A stretch of 64,000 bases of DNA from positions 1 through 64,000 of the forward strand of contig JBBQAQ010000010.1 of assembly GCA_038316435.1 (NCBI GenBank), in the 5' to 3' direction. Source of the stretch: JACJXF01 sp038316435. GTDB lineage: Bacteria > Bacteroidota > Bacteroidia > Bacteroidales > GCA-2748055. This document shows positions 18,219 to 27,558 of the stretch, piece after piece. The position numbers and the translations under genes were made by a program. The notes under the pieces are model-generated. The model was not told where the DNA came from. It did not search any database and saw only the letters and a program-made list of their open reading frames with translations. The stretch's first letter is position 1. Every line of letters starts with the position of its first letter.

Positions 18219-19208
18219 TCAAAACAAAACTTTTTCTACTTGATGTAAGACTTCAGCTGAATCTGCTGCAATCCAAAATGTTTCATTATGTTTTTCAATT
18301 AGTCGTTTATGCAATGTTTCTAAACCCCAAACAACAAAGTCGCCAACAGTTGATTTTTGTGAGTTTTCAATGAGTTGATTTATTTCTGTATCCATTTTTA
18401 ATTTTAAACCTTGAGAATTTCTAACAATTGTTGATACAGTGCAGTATAATTTGAAATCATCACCTCGCTTATAGCCAAATTCATTTAAAATTTCAGCAGA
18501 GCTTTTAAACTTGCTTATACTCCAATCAGGGACTTGTGCAAAAAGATTTTTACGATTTCCACGTTTATCTCTATATGACTTTAATTCAATTCCTTTGTAG
18601 TCTGGCTTTTTGGATGAATTAATATCAATTCCTAAAAGCATTTCAAGAGTTCTTCCAATAGCTGTATCTGCAGATAGCATTGCTGGAATTGGTCCTTTTG
18701 TAGCAATTTTATTTAACAGGATTAATAATTCATCGGCAATTTCATTTGAAATATGATTAATCTCATTAACTAACTCACTTAAAGGATTTGTGACTTTTAA
18801 CTCTAATAATTTTTGCAAGTCAAGTTGAGTTACATTTAAAACATACAATTGCTTTTCCAATACAATTATTCCGAGAACATCATTTGCTTTCGCATAGTGT
18901 CCTAAACCTTTAAACCAAATCCGTGGGTCTCCACTTTTTGTGTTTGGACGATAAAGAGAAGCAACAGAAGTTATAAGTTCATTTGGAGAAACAAGAAAGG
19001 CAGAAATTTGTATTTTACTTTCTTGTCCTTGTTTCTGAAATTCGTAATCGTGTATTGAGTTGGATTTTAAATAAGTTCGAACTGAGCCAGTAGCATCCAT
19101 TATAGACTTTTCAAGTCCTGTTTCCGTGGGTTCTATCAAACACAGTTCAACAGATTTTTCAGTAAGAAGTTTTATTCTATTTATTTCAATTCCAGATAAT
19201 TGTCTCAT
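18219..19208 (-). CDS. MvaI/BcnI-family type II restriction endonuclease
   Basis: A 329-residue protein that resembles the MvaI/BcnI monomeric nucleases, which cut CC(W/S)GG-type sites. The PD-(D/E)xK core is visible as PDYKGIELKSYR (D203, E208, K210), preceded by SGDPRIWFKGLG at about 92-103 that is typical of the family. All catalytic residues look intact. It starts 6 bases after the end of a methyltransferase remnant (19215-19454) on the same strand, as expected for a restriction-modification operon. With the methylase destroyed, either a cognate methylase exists elsewhere or this enzyme is silent or inactive. The exact recognition site cannot be read. Confidence 0.85.
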   Translation of the reverse strand: MRQLSGIEINRIKLLTEKSVELCLIEPTETGLEKSIMDATGSVRTYLKSNSIHDYEFQKQGQESKIQISAFLVSPNELITSVASLYRPNTKSGDPRIWFKGLGHYAKANDVLGIIVLEKQLYVLNVTQLDLQKLLELKVTNPLSELVNEINHISNEIADELLILLNKIATKGPIPAMLSADTAIGRTLEMLLGIDINSSKKPDYKGIELKSYRDKRGNRKNLFAQVPDWSISKFKSSAEILNEFGYKRGDDFKLYCTVSTIVRNSQGLKLKMDTEINQLIENSQKSTVGDFVVWGLETLHKRLIEKHNETFWIAADSAEVLHQVEKVLF

Positions 19209-19214
19209 TAAAAA

Positions 19215-19454
19215 CTATTTAATACTTTTTAAAATTTCTAAAGCCACGGCACGGGACATTAGCGGAGGAACAGCATTGCCAACTAAAGTAAATTGAGGCA
19301 CTTCAAATTTACGCTTATTTCCACCAGTTGAGCGTTTACCTTGAAATACAAAAGAATCATCAAATGACTGTAATCTCGCCATTTCTCTTACAGTTAAAGC
19401 TCGTGGACTAGAAAAGTGAATGTAATCAAGTAAGTTGGCAAACGCGCCAGACAA
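19215..19454 (-). pseudogene. C-terminal remnant of a DNA cytosine-5 methyltransferase
   Basis: Only about 79 residues remain. They contain the end-of-protein motifs IX and X of C5-methyltransferases: RALTVREMARLQSFDDSF, and later QFTLVGNAVPPL. Everything upstream, including the catalytic PCQ and ENV motifs and the AdoMet loop, is absent; the reading frame runs into a stop inside the palindrome at 19455-19509. The only upstream start is a TTG at 19454, so no functional protein is expected. It is the partner of the adjacent MvaI/BcnI-type nuclease. The break coincides with the palindromic element, suggesting deletion or insertion there, or a misassembly. Confidence 0.85.
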
Positions 19455-19509
19455 GCCCCTCCAACTTTAGGGGAGAGCCTGTCCCGAACTCGGGAGGTTG
19501 GGGAGGGGC
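19455..19509. repeat. GC-rich palindromic element at the methyltransferase break
   Basis: GCCCCTCCAAC (19455-19465) pairs with GTTGGGGAGGGGC (19497-19509), with an inner hairpin TCCCGA-ACT-CGGGA (19482-19495). It is far more GC-rich than its surroundings. Its right arm resembles the GCTGGGGTGGGGCAAA words at 1-16 and 71-86, so it is probably a dispersed element. It starts exactly where the methyltransferase reading frame ends. Confidence 0.7.
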
Positions 19510-19541
19510 AAAACACATTAACACCCAGTCTCTTAACATAA

Positions 19542-21125
19542 TTATCCTTTTTTCTTAGGTGATTTGACCAAAGTGGATTTTATTCCTGAAAAGAGCGACT
19601 TTAAACAGTAATTAATCACTGATCTTTCCGTATCTCTTTTAAAATCAATTATTCCAACTCTCAGTTCTTCCCCTGGGAGAGGATTTGAATCCAATATTTT
19701 TTTATTGGCAAGGATTGAAATAAACCATTCTTTAACGGCTGTGGTATCATCCGTTTGCTTATTTTTAAAAGCAAGACTTAATCCTTGGTAGCGCAGGATA
19801 AGCTTACCGGTTGATTTATCGTTATTTGCAATAAAGTTGAAATCCATTTCATCGATTTTCCCGGATGATGCATATACAAAAGCAGTTTTTTCCAGAATTG
19901 GATTCAATTCTTTTGTTTCAAGATCCGAAAGAGTACCGGAAAACGAAAATGTATTTTGCTTTTCAAATAGTTTTGATTTCAGCTGAAATGTGAATTTTCC
20001 TTTTCCCATCAGGAGGGCTTCAGCTTTTAGTATCAGAAAATCGTTCGTTGTTTTGTAGATGCTGTCATTGCTTATTTTGAAAACTTTGCAATTAATTTGA
20101 TTCAAACTAATACTTCCCGGTTCATTGGCCTTATCGGCATGTTCCGAATACGTGACATTCCCGCCTTTAACAAATAGCGAATCAATATTGATAGCGCCCT
20201 TATAATTATAAATTATTTCCTGGAATATTGGTTTATCGACATGTTGGAATTCCTTTCTCTTGTCGCGAAAAACAACCATATCCATTTGCCCGATTTCGAT
20301 GTAGGAGCTAATAAGACTAGCTGATTTGAAATAATTCGGAAAGGAGAAATCGCGGGCAGAAATGTTTTTAAGCTCAACTTCAAAACGGTCTTTTTGGTAT
20401 TTATACCGGGAGGTAAAATCGTAGTTTGTGAAATTAGGCTGAACGATTATTACATTGATTGTCAAGGCATTTGAGGTTGTTGAATACTTAGCGCCATTGA
20501 CCTTAAAAGTGTACATTCCGTTTGAAGAAACAGAAACAAGTTCTTCAGTCGTGAAATCAAATTGATTGAGGAGGCCAGTTGAAATAGTATCCAACTTGTT
20601 AACCTGAAATTCATAAACTTTCAGAAACGCCTTTTTGATTACAATTGCCTGTGGATTTAAAGTATTGCGTATCGACAGATCCACATTGTTGAAAATAATT
20701 TTCCCGATCCGGATATTTAACGGGGATAAAATGGCTGGCACTTTTTCTTTTAAAAACGGCTTTTCCCCTATTATGCTGCTGTTATTTATAAAAACTTCGC
20801 TTATATCGATATCCTTTTTGAAAACGACCTTTAAGAGACTTATGCCCTTTAGTTTTACAAACCCGATTGCCGCCTGAATATCCCCGTCACCTTTATTTTC
20901 TTTTTTTGTAGAGATTGAAATAGTTTTCAATTCCAAGCTGCGTTGCAACAATGAAATGCGAACTGCATCGATTTTAATTGCATAATCTTTGCTCTTTTCA
21001 TTAAGGACGGACTGTATTTTCTTCAGTGCCAGCGGCTCAATAAAGAACATTACTGATAATTTCAATAACAATACCAGAGCGATTAGCCCAAGTATCAATT
21101 TAAAGGATGTATTTAATCTGAGCAT
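19542..21125 (-). CDS. AsmA-like membrane-anchored protein, end of the Mla-like operon
   Basis: A 527-residue protein with one N-terminal membrane helix (about 8-30) followed by a long periplasmic, beta-rich region. The patterns ALKKIQSVLNEK...YAIKIDAVRISLLQRSLELKTISI and repeated short amphipathic strands are typical of AsmA/DUF748-type proteins. These are members of the repeating beta-groove lipid-transfer class or are involved in envelope biogenesis. It lies 58 bases downstream of mlaD on the same strand, so it may complete a lipid-transport system. No enzyme motif is visible and the specific role is inferred. Confidence 0.6.
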   Translation of the reverse strand: MLRLNTSFKLILGLIALVLLLKLSVMFFIEPLALKKIQSVLNEKSKDYAIKIDAVRISLLQRSLELKTISISTKKENKGDGDIQAAIGFVKLKGISLLKVVFKKDIDISEVFINNSSIIGEKPFLKEKVPAILSPLNIRIGKIIFNNVDLSIRNTLNPQAIVIKKAFLKVYEFQVNKLDTISTGLLNQFDFTTEELVSVSSNGMYTFKVNGAKYSTTSNALTINVIIVQPNFTNYDFTSRYKYQKDRFEVELKNISARDFSFPNYFKSASLISSYIEIGQMDMVVFRDKRKEFQHVDKPIFQEIIYNYKGAINIDSLFVKGGNVTYSEHADKANEPGSISLNQINCKVFKISNDSIYKTTNDFLILKAEALLMGKGKFTFQLKSKLFEKQNTFSFSGTLSDLETKELNPILEKTAFVYASSGKIDEMDFNFIANNDKSTGKLILRYQGLSLAFKNKQTDDTTAVKEWFISILANKKILDSNPLPGEELRVGIIDFKRDTERSVINYCLKSLFSGIKSTLVKSPKKKG

Positions 21126-21183
21126 GATAATAATTGATTTTCTGGTTATTCCTTTACCTAATCGATCAGCAATTCGTGAGTTT

Positions 21184-22140
21184 TCATTTCACTTTATTCT
21201 TCTTTTTAATCCCTTTCCTTAGTAAAAAACTATGCTGAACTGCCTCAAGGTCTTCATCGAGTTTCTGTGAACTGGATTCCAGATTTTTAATAGTTTGTTT
21301 TAAGCTTGCACCTGATTCTTCATCATACATTAATACCCCGATTGAAGTATTCGGATTTCTGCCCGCTACTTTTAACTCATTAACAAAAACAGCGGAGGTA
21401 TCAACCATCTGCTGCAACTGCAAGACTGAGGTTTTCAGGGAATTAAAAACAACAGTATCCGTTGATAGCTGATTAACGAGTGTTCCTTTTTTATTGAAGT
21501 TTTCGCTTAACACTAAAAGTGATTGCATTAATTCCTGAGCCTGACCGGCTGCTTTTTGAAGGGAAAGAGTACTTGCTTCAAGGTTTACATAAACAGCATC
21601 ATCATTTAATAATTTACCTACAGTTCCTTCTCCTTTAGCAATTTTGCTACTTATCAGTTTGAAATCATTAGTAATAGCCAGTATATTTTTATTGTTTGCC
21701 TGCAGTGTATTGATCATATCTTCCGAGGTAAATGTTTTTTCAACACTAAGGGTATCGCCTTGTTTAACGATTGGAGACTGGAGGGTTCCTCCATAAATGA
21801 TCAGTATTTTGTTTCCGATTAATCCATCAGTGCTTAGTTTTACAAAAGCATCTTTATGGATATTTGGTACTGCTTTTTGATCTATTTTCATGATTACTTT
21901 CACCTTTGTTTGCTCAAAAAACTCAAGATTTCTGATTGTACCTATCTTTACACCAGAGAACCAAATATTATTACCAAGCTTTAAGCCGCTCACATCATCG
22001 AAAATTGTAACCACTTCTATTTTCCTTTTAAAAGTTTCATGCAGATTCCCTACAATGAGAACTCCAGTGACCAGGAATACTATTCCTAAAAAAATAAATA
22101 GGCCAACAATCACTGCTCGTTTATTAGGAGAATTATTCAT
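21184..22140 (-). CDS. mlaD: MlaD-family lipid-binding protein (MCE domain)
   Basis: A 318-residue periplasmic protein with an N-terminal membrane anchor (about 8-30). A single MCE domain follows at about 38-115 (VVTIFDDVSGLKLGNNIWFSGVKIGTIRNLEF) and then a helical tail of ~190 residues (e.g. LEASTLSLQKAAGQAQELMQSL), longer than the tail of E. coli MlaD. MCE proteins form hexameric rings that shuttle phospholipids between inner and outer membranes. It is directly downstream of the ATPase and permease genes (gaps of 2-3 bases), i.e. the order is mlaE-mlaF-mlaD. Confidence 0.88.
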   Translation of the reverse strand: MNNSPNKRAVIVGLFIFLGIVFLVTGVLIVGNLHETFKRKIEVVTIFDDVSGLKLGNNIWFSGVKIGTIRNLEFFEQTKVKVIMKIDQKAVPNIHKDAFVKLSTDGLIGNKILIIYGGTLQSPIVKQGDTLSVEKTFTSEDMINTLQANNKNILAITNDFKLISSKIAKGEGTVGKLLNDDAVYVNLEASTLSLQKAAGQAQELMQSLLVLSENFNKKGTLVNQLSTDTVVFNSLKTSVLQLQQMVDTSAVFVNELKVAGRNPNTSIGVLMYDEESGASLKQTIKNLESSSQKLDEDLEAVQHSFLLRKGIKKKNKVK

Positions 22141-22143
22141 TGC

Positions 22144-22923
22144 TTATTGTATAAAATTGTAATTAAAAAAACCTTTCACCTGCTCATCGTCACTATCAAA
22201 TACTTCTTCAAAGGTGCCTTCCATGTTAAATTTCCCATCCACAAGCATTGCCATCCTGTCGCCAGTTTCTTTGGCACAGGTAAGGTCGTGAGTGATAATT
22301 ATAGAACTGGTATTATACTGCTTTTGCACTTGGAGAATGAGTTTATTGATCTCACTGCTGGTGATTGGGTCTAAACCAGAAGTAGGTTCATCATAAAGCA
22401 TGATTTCAGGCCGGAGTATTAGCGTCCGTGCGATTCCTATTCGTTTACGCTGCCCTCCGGAAAGATCACCCGGCATCTCCTCAATTTTATCAGCTAAACC
22501 CACCGCATCTAATACTTCTTCAATCGACTTTGTGATTTCTTTTTTACTTAGGTTTTTCACATTCATTGTTAACGGAAACCCAAGATTTTGGCGAATATTC
22601 ATGCTATCGTACAAGGCACTGTTTTGAAATGAAAACCCTATGCGAAGCCGCAAAGAATTCAACTCCATATTTGATAACTTATCCACTTTCTGACCCAGCA
22701 CAGTGATTTCACCCTTGTCGGGTTTAAGTAAGCCAACAAGTAACTTTATCAAAACCGATTTCCCGCTTCCTGACTTGCCCAGAACTGCAACATTTTCACC
22801 CTTGAAAACAGTGAGGTCTATACCTTTTAAAACATCAAGTTCATCAAATGATTTATAAAGGTTCTTAATCTCAATAACCTGTTCATCGCGGTTAATATTA
22901 TGTTGTATATTTTGATTTTCCAT
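22144..22923 (-). CDS. mlaF: ABC transporter ATPase, MlaF-like
   Basis: A 259-residue cytoplasmic ATPase with a complete nucleotide-binding domain: Walker A GKSGSGKSVLIKLL (about 49-62), signature LSGGQRKRIGIART (about 153-166), Walker B ILRPEIMLYDEPTSGLDP and the H-loop ITHDL. The high match of the region before the signature (VGLADKIEEMPGDLSGG) to MlaF/Mkl proteins, and its position between mlaE and mlaD, indicate that it powers phospholipid transport. The downstream gene starts 3 bases after its stop. Confidence 0.9.
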   Translation of the reverse strand: MENQNIQHNINRDEQVIEIKNLYKSFDELDVLKGIDLTVFKGENVAVLGKSGSGKSVLIKLLVGLLKPDKGEITVLGQKVDKLSNMELNSLRLRIGFSFQNSALYDSMNIRQNLGFPLTMNVKNLSKKEITKSIEEVLDAVGLADKIEEMPGDLSGGQRKRIGIARTLILRPEIMLYDEPTSGLDPITSSEINKLILQVQKQYNTSSIIITHDLTCAKETGDRMAMLVDGKFNMEGTFEEVFDSDDEQVKGFFNYNFIQ

Positions 22924-22925
22924 TT

Positions 22926-23720
22926 CTAAAAAAATCTTATCCAGTTAGAAATTTGTACGATTATTATTTCTTCAATAAAAATCAGAAACATGGCCATTAC
23001 CACTGCCCGGTTGGCAGCCCTTCCTACTCCGCGCGTTCCTTGTGATGCGTTAAATCCTTTGTAGCATCCAACAATACCAATTGTAAACCCATATACTACC
23101 GATTTTACTAGGGAGGTGGAAATATCCAGAAACAGAATGCTCGAAAATGAGTTTTCAAAAAAGGTAATAAAGCTTGTAGCTTCTTCTGCACGAACATTTA
23201 CGTACGAACCTAGCAACCCCATTACGATGCAGTATAGTGAAAGAATGGGTACGGAGATTGTAGTTGCTGTAACCCTGGTTACTACAAGGTATTTATAGGG
23301 ATTTATAGCCGAAACCTCCATAGCATCAATCTGCTCGGTAACTTTCATCGAAGCAAGTTCTGCCCCGATACTCGATCCAACCTTTCCTGCACAAATGATG
23401 GCAGTGACCAAAGGCCCCAATGCCTTTATTATAGCAAGGCCAATCAATGATGGCAACCACGAACTGGCGCCAAAATCCTCCAGTGAAGGACGCGATTGCT
23501 TTGTAAAAACAACACCAATTATAAAGCCTGTTAGTGTAATAAGTGTAACAGATCTTAAACCAATTTCAAAGCATTGGTTAATTACTTCAGAAACGTGAAA
23601 CGGAGGTTTAAAGGCTTGTTTGAAATATTCAATAACGAACCGATAACTTTTGTGCACTCCCAAGAGGGACTCATCAAGTCCTTTTGATAGTATATATTTC
23701 CCAGAGGATATGTTGATCAC
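22926..23720 (-). CDS. mlaE: MlaE-family ABC permease
   Basis: A 264-residue integral membrane permease with five or six hydrophobic segments. Family features include VITLTGFIIGVVFTKQSRPSLEDFGA early on, then GKVGSSIGAELASMKVTEQIDAMEV at about 112-136 and the RGVGRAANRAVV stretch near the C-terminus. It is the first gene of the mlaE-mlaF-mlaD operon, 2 bases upstream of mlaF. The system exchanges phospholipids between the two membranes; no MlaA/B/C homologues lie in the window. The 111 bases upstream contain no clear consensus promoter. Confidence 0.9.
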   Translation of the reverse strand: MINISSGKYILSKGLDESLLGVHKSYRFVIEYFKQAFKPPFHVSEVINQCFEIGLRSVTLITLTGFIIGVVFTKQSRPSLEDFGASSWLPSLIGLAIIKALGPLVTAIICAGKVGSSIGAELASMKVTEQIDAMEVSAINPYKYLVVTRVTATTISVPILSLYCIVMGLLGSYVNVRAEEATSFITFFENSFSSILFLDISTSLVKSVVYGFTIGIVGCYKGFNASQGTRGVGRAANRAVVMAMFLIFIEEIIIVQISNWIRFF

Positions 23721-23831
23721 CTTTCCTTTTTTAAAATTAAAAAATCAGATAACATGCATTTCAATGATTTCAAATATCATATCATTGGTGTCCGAATAAA
23801 TAATGCGCATCTACTGCAAACCCTTATTAAA

Positions 23832-24209
23832 TCATTCTCCATTGTCCTCTTCAAGTTCATTGTGATTGTCGCCACCCAGACTATAATAATTATTCTCTTC
23901 ATCTTCATTTCCAATATCTTCCTGTTCGTCATCCAATTCCGAGCCGGGGACATCGAGACTTCCGCCCTTCAATTCTCCATTGAAGTCTAGCTCGCCTTGA
24001 ACAACAGTTTTTTCAAGTTGAATTTTTGATTTGGACGTGTCTTCTGGATCCACATCTTCTTCTTTATTTTTGTTAAAGATATCTTCATCAGCAGGATACA
24101 CAGGGTAACCTGGAAAAGATTTATTTTCATTTTCAGCCATTTCAATTTTTTGAAGTTTTTTTGCTTTTACCACCAGTAAGGGATTTTCACTTTCTTTAAT
24201 ATTTTCCAT
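23832..24209 (-). CDS. Conserved acidic low-complexity protein
   Basis: A 125-residue, very acidic soluble protein with no membrane segment. The core FPGYPVYPADEDIFNKNKE is followed by DVDPEDTSK and a Gly/Asp/Glu/Asn-rich tail ending in NELEEDNGE. It has a disordered composition. I recognise the PGYPVYPADEDIF block as recurrent in Bacteroidota stress clusters but know no function. It lies 47 bases downstream of the universal stress protein gene on the same strand, in the stress island. Confidence 0.7.
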   Translation of the reverse strand: MENIKESENPLLVVKAKKLQKIEMAENENKSFPGYPVYPADEDIFNKNKEEDVDPEDTSKSKIQLEKTVVQGELDFNGELKGGSLDVPGSELDDEQEDIGNEDEENNYYSLGGDNHNELEEDNGE

Positions 24210-24256
24210 TTTTTTTGTTTTTTTTGATTATCCTATAACCGGTATGCATTCCACGC

Positions 24257-25126
24257 TTAATAATAATATATGCCCTGAGTTCTTAAATTATCCAGTATTT
24301 TACCAATATGATGTGTCGGAAATGATAAAACAGGAATTAAAGATTTATTAATCATCTGATGCGCAAAGTTTCCTAAAAGCAGGTTGGAAGCGTTTTTCTC
24401 CTGTTCTGTCATTATTGAGATTAGATCAGCATTTACTGATTTAGCATAATCCAGGGTAAGGTCAGTAAAGTTATTTCCCTGAAGATGGTCAACAGTAAAT
24501 TGAACATCGTGATTTTTCAAAAATTCACCAACCTGTTCTGAGCTTCGGTTCAGTTTTTTCTCGATGCTCTTTAAATTTGAAGAACGTAATGTCACCAGAT
24601 GAATTTCCGAATTGAAGATTTTCGCGAGCTTTACAGTGTAAGGCACTTTTTCCTTTGTTTGTTCAGTTATATCCAAAGATAAAACTATTTTTTTAATAGT
24701 TTTAACCGTTTGGAAACTTCTGATTGTAATTACTGGCTTAGAGGTTGCTGCGGCAATTCTATAAGCGTTGCTTCCTATAAAAAGCTCTTCCAAACCAGAT
24801 CCACCATGAGTTGAAAGGACCAATACAGAGTTTTCGAACGATTCTGCCTGGTTGGTTACTTCCTTAAATACTCTTCCTTCCTTGACAATATATTCCAAAG
24901 AAACGTTTTCGCTAGTCCTGCTTTTATATTTTTGAATTAAACCTTCAAATTTCTTTTTTACCTGTTCATGCTCATTTTCAAGGCTTCCGCGTTCAATGTT
25001 TGTAAAAGAAGTAATTACATGCACCATTTGTACATTCGCATTGTTTTTATTAGCCAGCATGAGTGCCAATTCAAGGCCAGTCATTGATTCATCTGAGAAA
25101 TCAATCGGAACAATAAATGTTTTCAT
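24257..25126 (-). CDS. Universal stress protein with two Usp domains
   Basis: A 289-residue cytoplasmic protein of two tandem UspA folds (residues ~1-145 and ~147-280). The first domain opens with KTFIVPIDFSDESMTGLELA and contains STHGGSGLEELFIGSNAYRIAAATSKPV, close to the ATP-binding GxxGxxxxxxGS signature. The second domain (KKIVLSLDITEQTKEKV...) is more divergent and lacks this glycine loop. Such proteins accumulate in starvation and other stresses. It is transcribed with the acidic protein downstream; the DUF748 gene is 58 bases upstream. Confidence 0.9.
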   Translation of the reverse strand: MKTFIVPIDFSDESMTGLELALMLANKNNANVQMVHVITSFTNIERGSLENEHEQVKKKFEGLIQKYKSRTSENVSLEYIVKEGRVFKEVTNQAESFENSVLVLSTHGGSGLEELFIGSNAYRIAAATSKPVITIRSFQTVKTIKKIVLSLDITEQTKEKVPYTVKLAKIFNSEIHLVTLRSSNLKSIEKKLNRSSEQVGEFLKNHDVQFTVDHLQGNNFTDLTLDYAKSVNADLISIMTEQEKNASNLLLGNFAHQMINKSLIPVLSFPTHHIGKILDNLRTQGIYYY

Positions 25127-25184
25127 ACGAATATTTTTTAAAAGTGTAAATTATATGCTCAGCCTGAAGGATGGTTTAATGCGC

Positions 25185-26357
25185 TTATTTCACCTTTTTA
25201 TCTGCTTTTGGAGGGTTATCTGTTTTACCAAAAACCTTTTTCAGAAAGCCTTTTTTATCTTCATTTTTCAACTGGTTAACAGTTCCTAAATTTATCTGAT
25301 AATCAATTGAAGGATAGATTGCTCGAATGAAAGCATTCCGCAATAAATCAAATACTGAATACCATATCTTAACAGAAGTATTTCCATATTCACCTGTAAT
25401 AGGAATCTTCGCCGCCAGTTGGTCTTCTTTTTGGTTTTTTAATACTACACCTGCTGTGCCTGCTATTCCCTCCAATATTTTATTAAAAAAACTGTCATGG
25501 CGATCTTCAGACCCTACAACATCAAGGTCTTCAATAATTGGCTTCATATAACCAATAAACCTTTTATCTTTCCCTGCCAATTCAACATATAAGCCAAATG
25601 TTCCTTCATTCACGTCGATATTTGCATATGCTTTGAAAAATTCGTTAAGCTCAGGCAGATTGGTATTTTTTAATTCCAAGTTCATATCAAATGCAGGAAC
25701 AATTGCCAGAGGATTTAATTTCATTTTGAAATCCAACTCACCACCATAAAGTTTTGCAGTAGCAATAACCGTTGCGGGTAACAATGAGGTATCCTCTACA
25801 CTTGAAAGGTTTTGCGCCAGAACATGTACTCCATCCATAGATATATTTACAACAGGCTTTGAGGTAGAATCAATATACTGTATTTTACCGTCATTCATCT
25901 CAAAGCGGTTAATTTTAAGCGGCATAAAACCTTTCAGAAGATCGCGAAAATTGCTCGTATCTTTTTGTATTTCAGCCGGTTCGGCTTTATCTTTAGTAAA
26001 ACAAATTACCGGATTCATAAATTCAAGTTCTCCTGTGAGTCTTCCGTGAATCAGTGATTTCCATTCAACAGAAAGGTCAATTATCCGGGATGATATAAAG
26101 GGAGTCCTTTGTTGTGATGTGGAATCAACTTTATCTATATAAAAGTCATTTATAATATACGCTCCCCTATAAAGAGAAAGGTCAATGTCTTCAATGTGAC
26201 CCATATAACCATTCATTCCCGCAAGTGATTTATTTGCATAATGCAGTACAATAAAAGGTAAAATAAGACGGATAATAACTAAAAAGCTAATCACAATAAG
26301 AAGTATGATCCATTTTGATCTTTTCTTTTTTTGGGGAGTTTTACGTGAAAGTTTCAT
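25185..26357 (-). CDS. DUF748-family membrane-anchored periplasmic protein
   Basis: A 390-residue protein: a basic N-terminus (KLSRKTPQKKKRSK), one membrane helix (about 16-40), then a periplasmic beta-rich region of the DUF748/AsmA-like type (e.g. NRFEMNDGKIQYIDSTSKP, PLAIVPAFDMNLELKNTNLPELNEFF). The C-terminal 40 residues are lysine-rich. DUF748 proteins are thought to act in outer-membrane lipid or protein homeostasis; this one lies in the stress island together with an Mla-like operon 1.5 kb downstream. No catalytic residues are evident. Confidence 0.8.
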   Translation of the reverse strand: MKLSRKTPQKKKRSKWIILLIVISFLVIIRLILPFIVLHYANKSLAGMNGYMGHIEDIDLSLYRGAYIINDFYIDKVDSTSQQRTPFISSRIIDLSVEWKSLIHGRLTGELEFMNPVICFTKDKAEPAEIQKDTSNFRDLLKGFMPLKINRFEMNDGKIQYIDSTSKPVVNISMDGVHVLAQNLSSVEDTSLLPATVIATAKLYGGELDFKMKLNPLAIVPAFDMNLELKNTNLPELNEFFKAYANIDVNEGTFGLYVELAGKDKRFIGYMKPIIEDLDVVGSEDRHDSFFNKILEGIAGTAGVVLKNQKEDQLAAKIPITGEYGNTSVKIWYSVFDLLRNAFIRAIYPSIDYQINLGTVNQLKNEDKKGFLKKVFGKTDNPPKADKKVK

Positions 26358-26405
26358 ATAAATACCTTTATCCTACTATTTATGAATCTCTTATGATGAT
26401 GCTTA

Positions 26406-27521
26406 TTATTTCGACTTCTTAATAATTTTATTTATGATCGGCTCAATTCCAAGCATTGAAGGCATAGTGTCGCCCAGCAAAAATCCCCAGGGTTTTAAAG
26501 GCTCAATATGGTCGAAAACCAGTTTTACAACTGCTAGCATAGGGATTGATAAAAACATTCCGGGAATTCCCCACAATGTATTCCCTGCAATTACAACTAT
26601 AATTGAGAAAAGTGCATTGATTTTCACCTTCGATGCTACAATTTTTGGAACAATCAAATTATTATCAATTAGCTGAATGATGTAATATATTATGAGGATA
26701 TAAACTGCTGTGGACCAGCCGGATTCTTTGGTAACCATGGCTACAATCATTGGAAGTGCAACTGCCACGAGCCCACCGATAAAAGGGATCATATTGAGTA
26801 AAGCTCCTAAAATTCCAAGCAGAATTGCATATTCAACTCCCAGAATAAATAATGTTGCAGATTCCAGTGTCATTATAATTGCAGCTTCAATTACTAGCCC
26901 TACCAGATACTGTTGAACAACGGTTTTCGTCTGTGATACAACTTCTTTAACCTGCGAAGCATTGTTTGAACCAAATAATTTTTGTATAAAATCGAGTAAC
27001 AGCGGTTCATAGAATAAAATCAGAAAAACATAAACCGGTACTAAAAACAAAGCAATTAAAATGTTACCAAGTATAGTCAGAGTCTGCCCTATGGCAGCAG
27101 TTGTGGAACTTAATATCTCAGCCTGCGTTTTTGAAATCCATTCATGAATCCTTACAGGGTCAATCTCATAATAACTGGAGGCATAGGTGATGATTTCATT
27201 AACTGTTGCATTAAATCTATCAAACAAAAGGGGAACTGAATCACTAAACCTGCCTAATTGAGAGAATAACAGCGATCCAATCGCACCAATAACAACAATT
27301 GTTAAGGACAGTGTTATAATAATTGCAATGATCCTATTAAATTTTATCCTGACAAAAAAGTTCACTACCGGGTGAAGTACAATAGCTATTATTGTAGCAA
27401 ATACGAGCGGTATAATTATGCTTTTCGCAATGTAAAGTATGGCAACAAATACAAATATTCCGATTAAAAGCAGTGTCACTTTTGCATAAAATGGCATTTT
27501 AAAGGATTGAGCCGTACTCAT
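26406..27521 (-). CDS. AI-2E family (PerM/YdiK-type) transporter
   Basis: A 371-residue membrane protein with about seven to eight hydrophobic segments in the order typical of the family. Two helices lie at the N-terminus (about 10-55) and a long extramembrane helix follows, with a later block of helices. A conserved LLGILGALLNMIPFIGGLVAV segment is at about 235-255 and NLIVPKIVASKVKINAL at about 288-304. Members were named for autoinducer-2 export, but many act as Na+/H+ or osmotic-stress transporters, which fits the stress-gene surroundings. The substrate is not assignable. Confidence 0.88.
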   Translation of the reverse strand: MSTAQSFKMPFYAKVTLLLIGIFVFVAILYIAKSIIIPLVFATIIAIVLHPVVNFFVRIKFNRIIAIIITLSLTIVVIGAIGSLLFSQLGRFSDSVPLLFDRFNATVNEIITYASSYYEIDPVRIHEWISKTQAEILSSTTAAIGQTLTILGNILIALFLVPVYVFLILFYEPLLLDFIQKLFGSNNASQVKEVVSQTKTVVQQYLVGLVIEAAIIMTLESATLFILGVEYAILLGILGALLNMIPFIGGLVAVALPMIVAMVTKESGWSTAVYILIIYYIIQLIDNNLIVPKIVASKVKINALFSIIVVIAGNTLWGIPGMFLSIPMLAVVKLVFDHIEPLKPWGFLLGDTMPSMLGIEPIINKIIKKSK

Positions 27522-27558
27522 TTTATGATGGATTTTGAAGTTTTCAAGGGATGATGAA

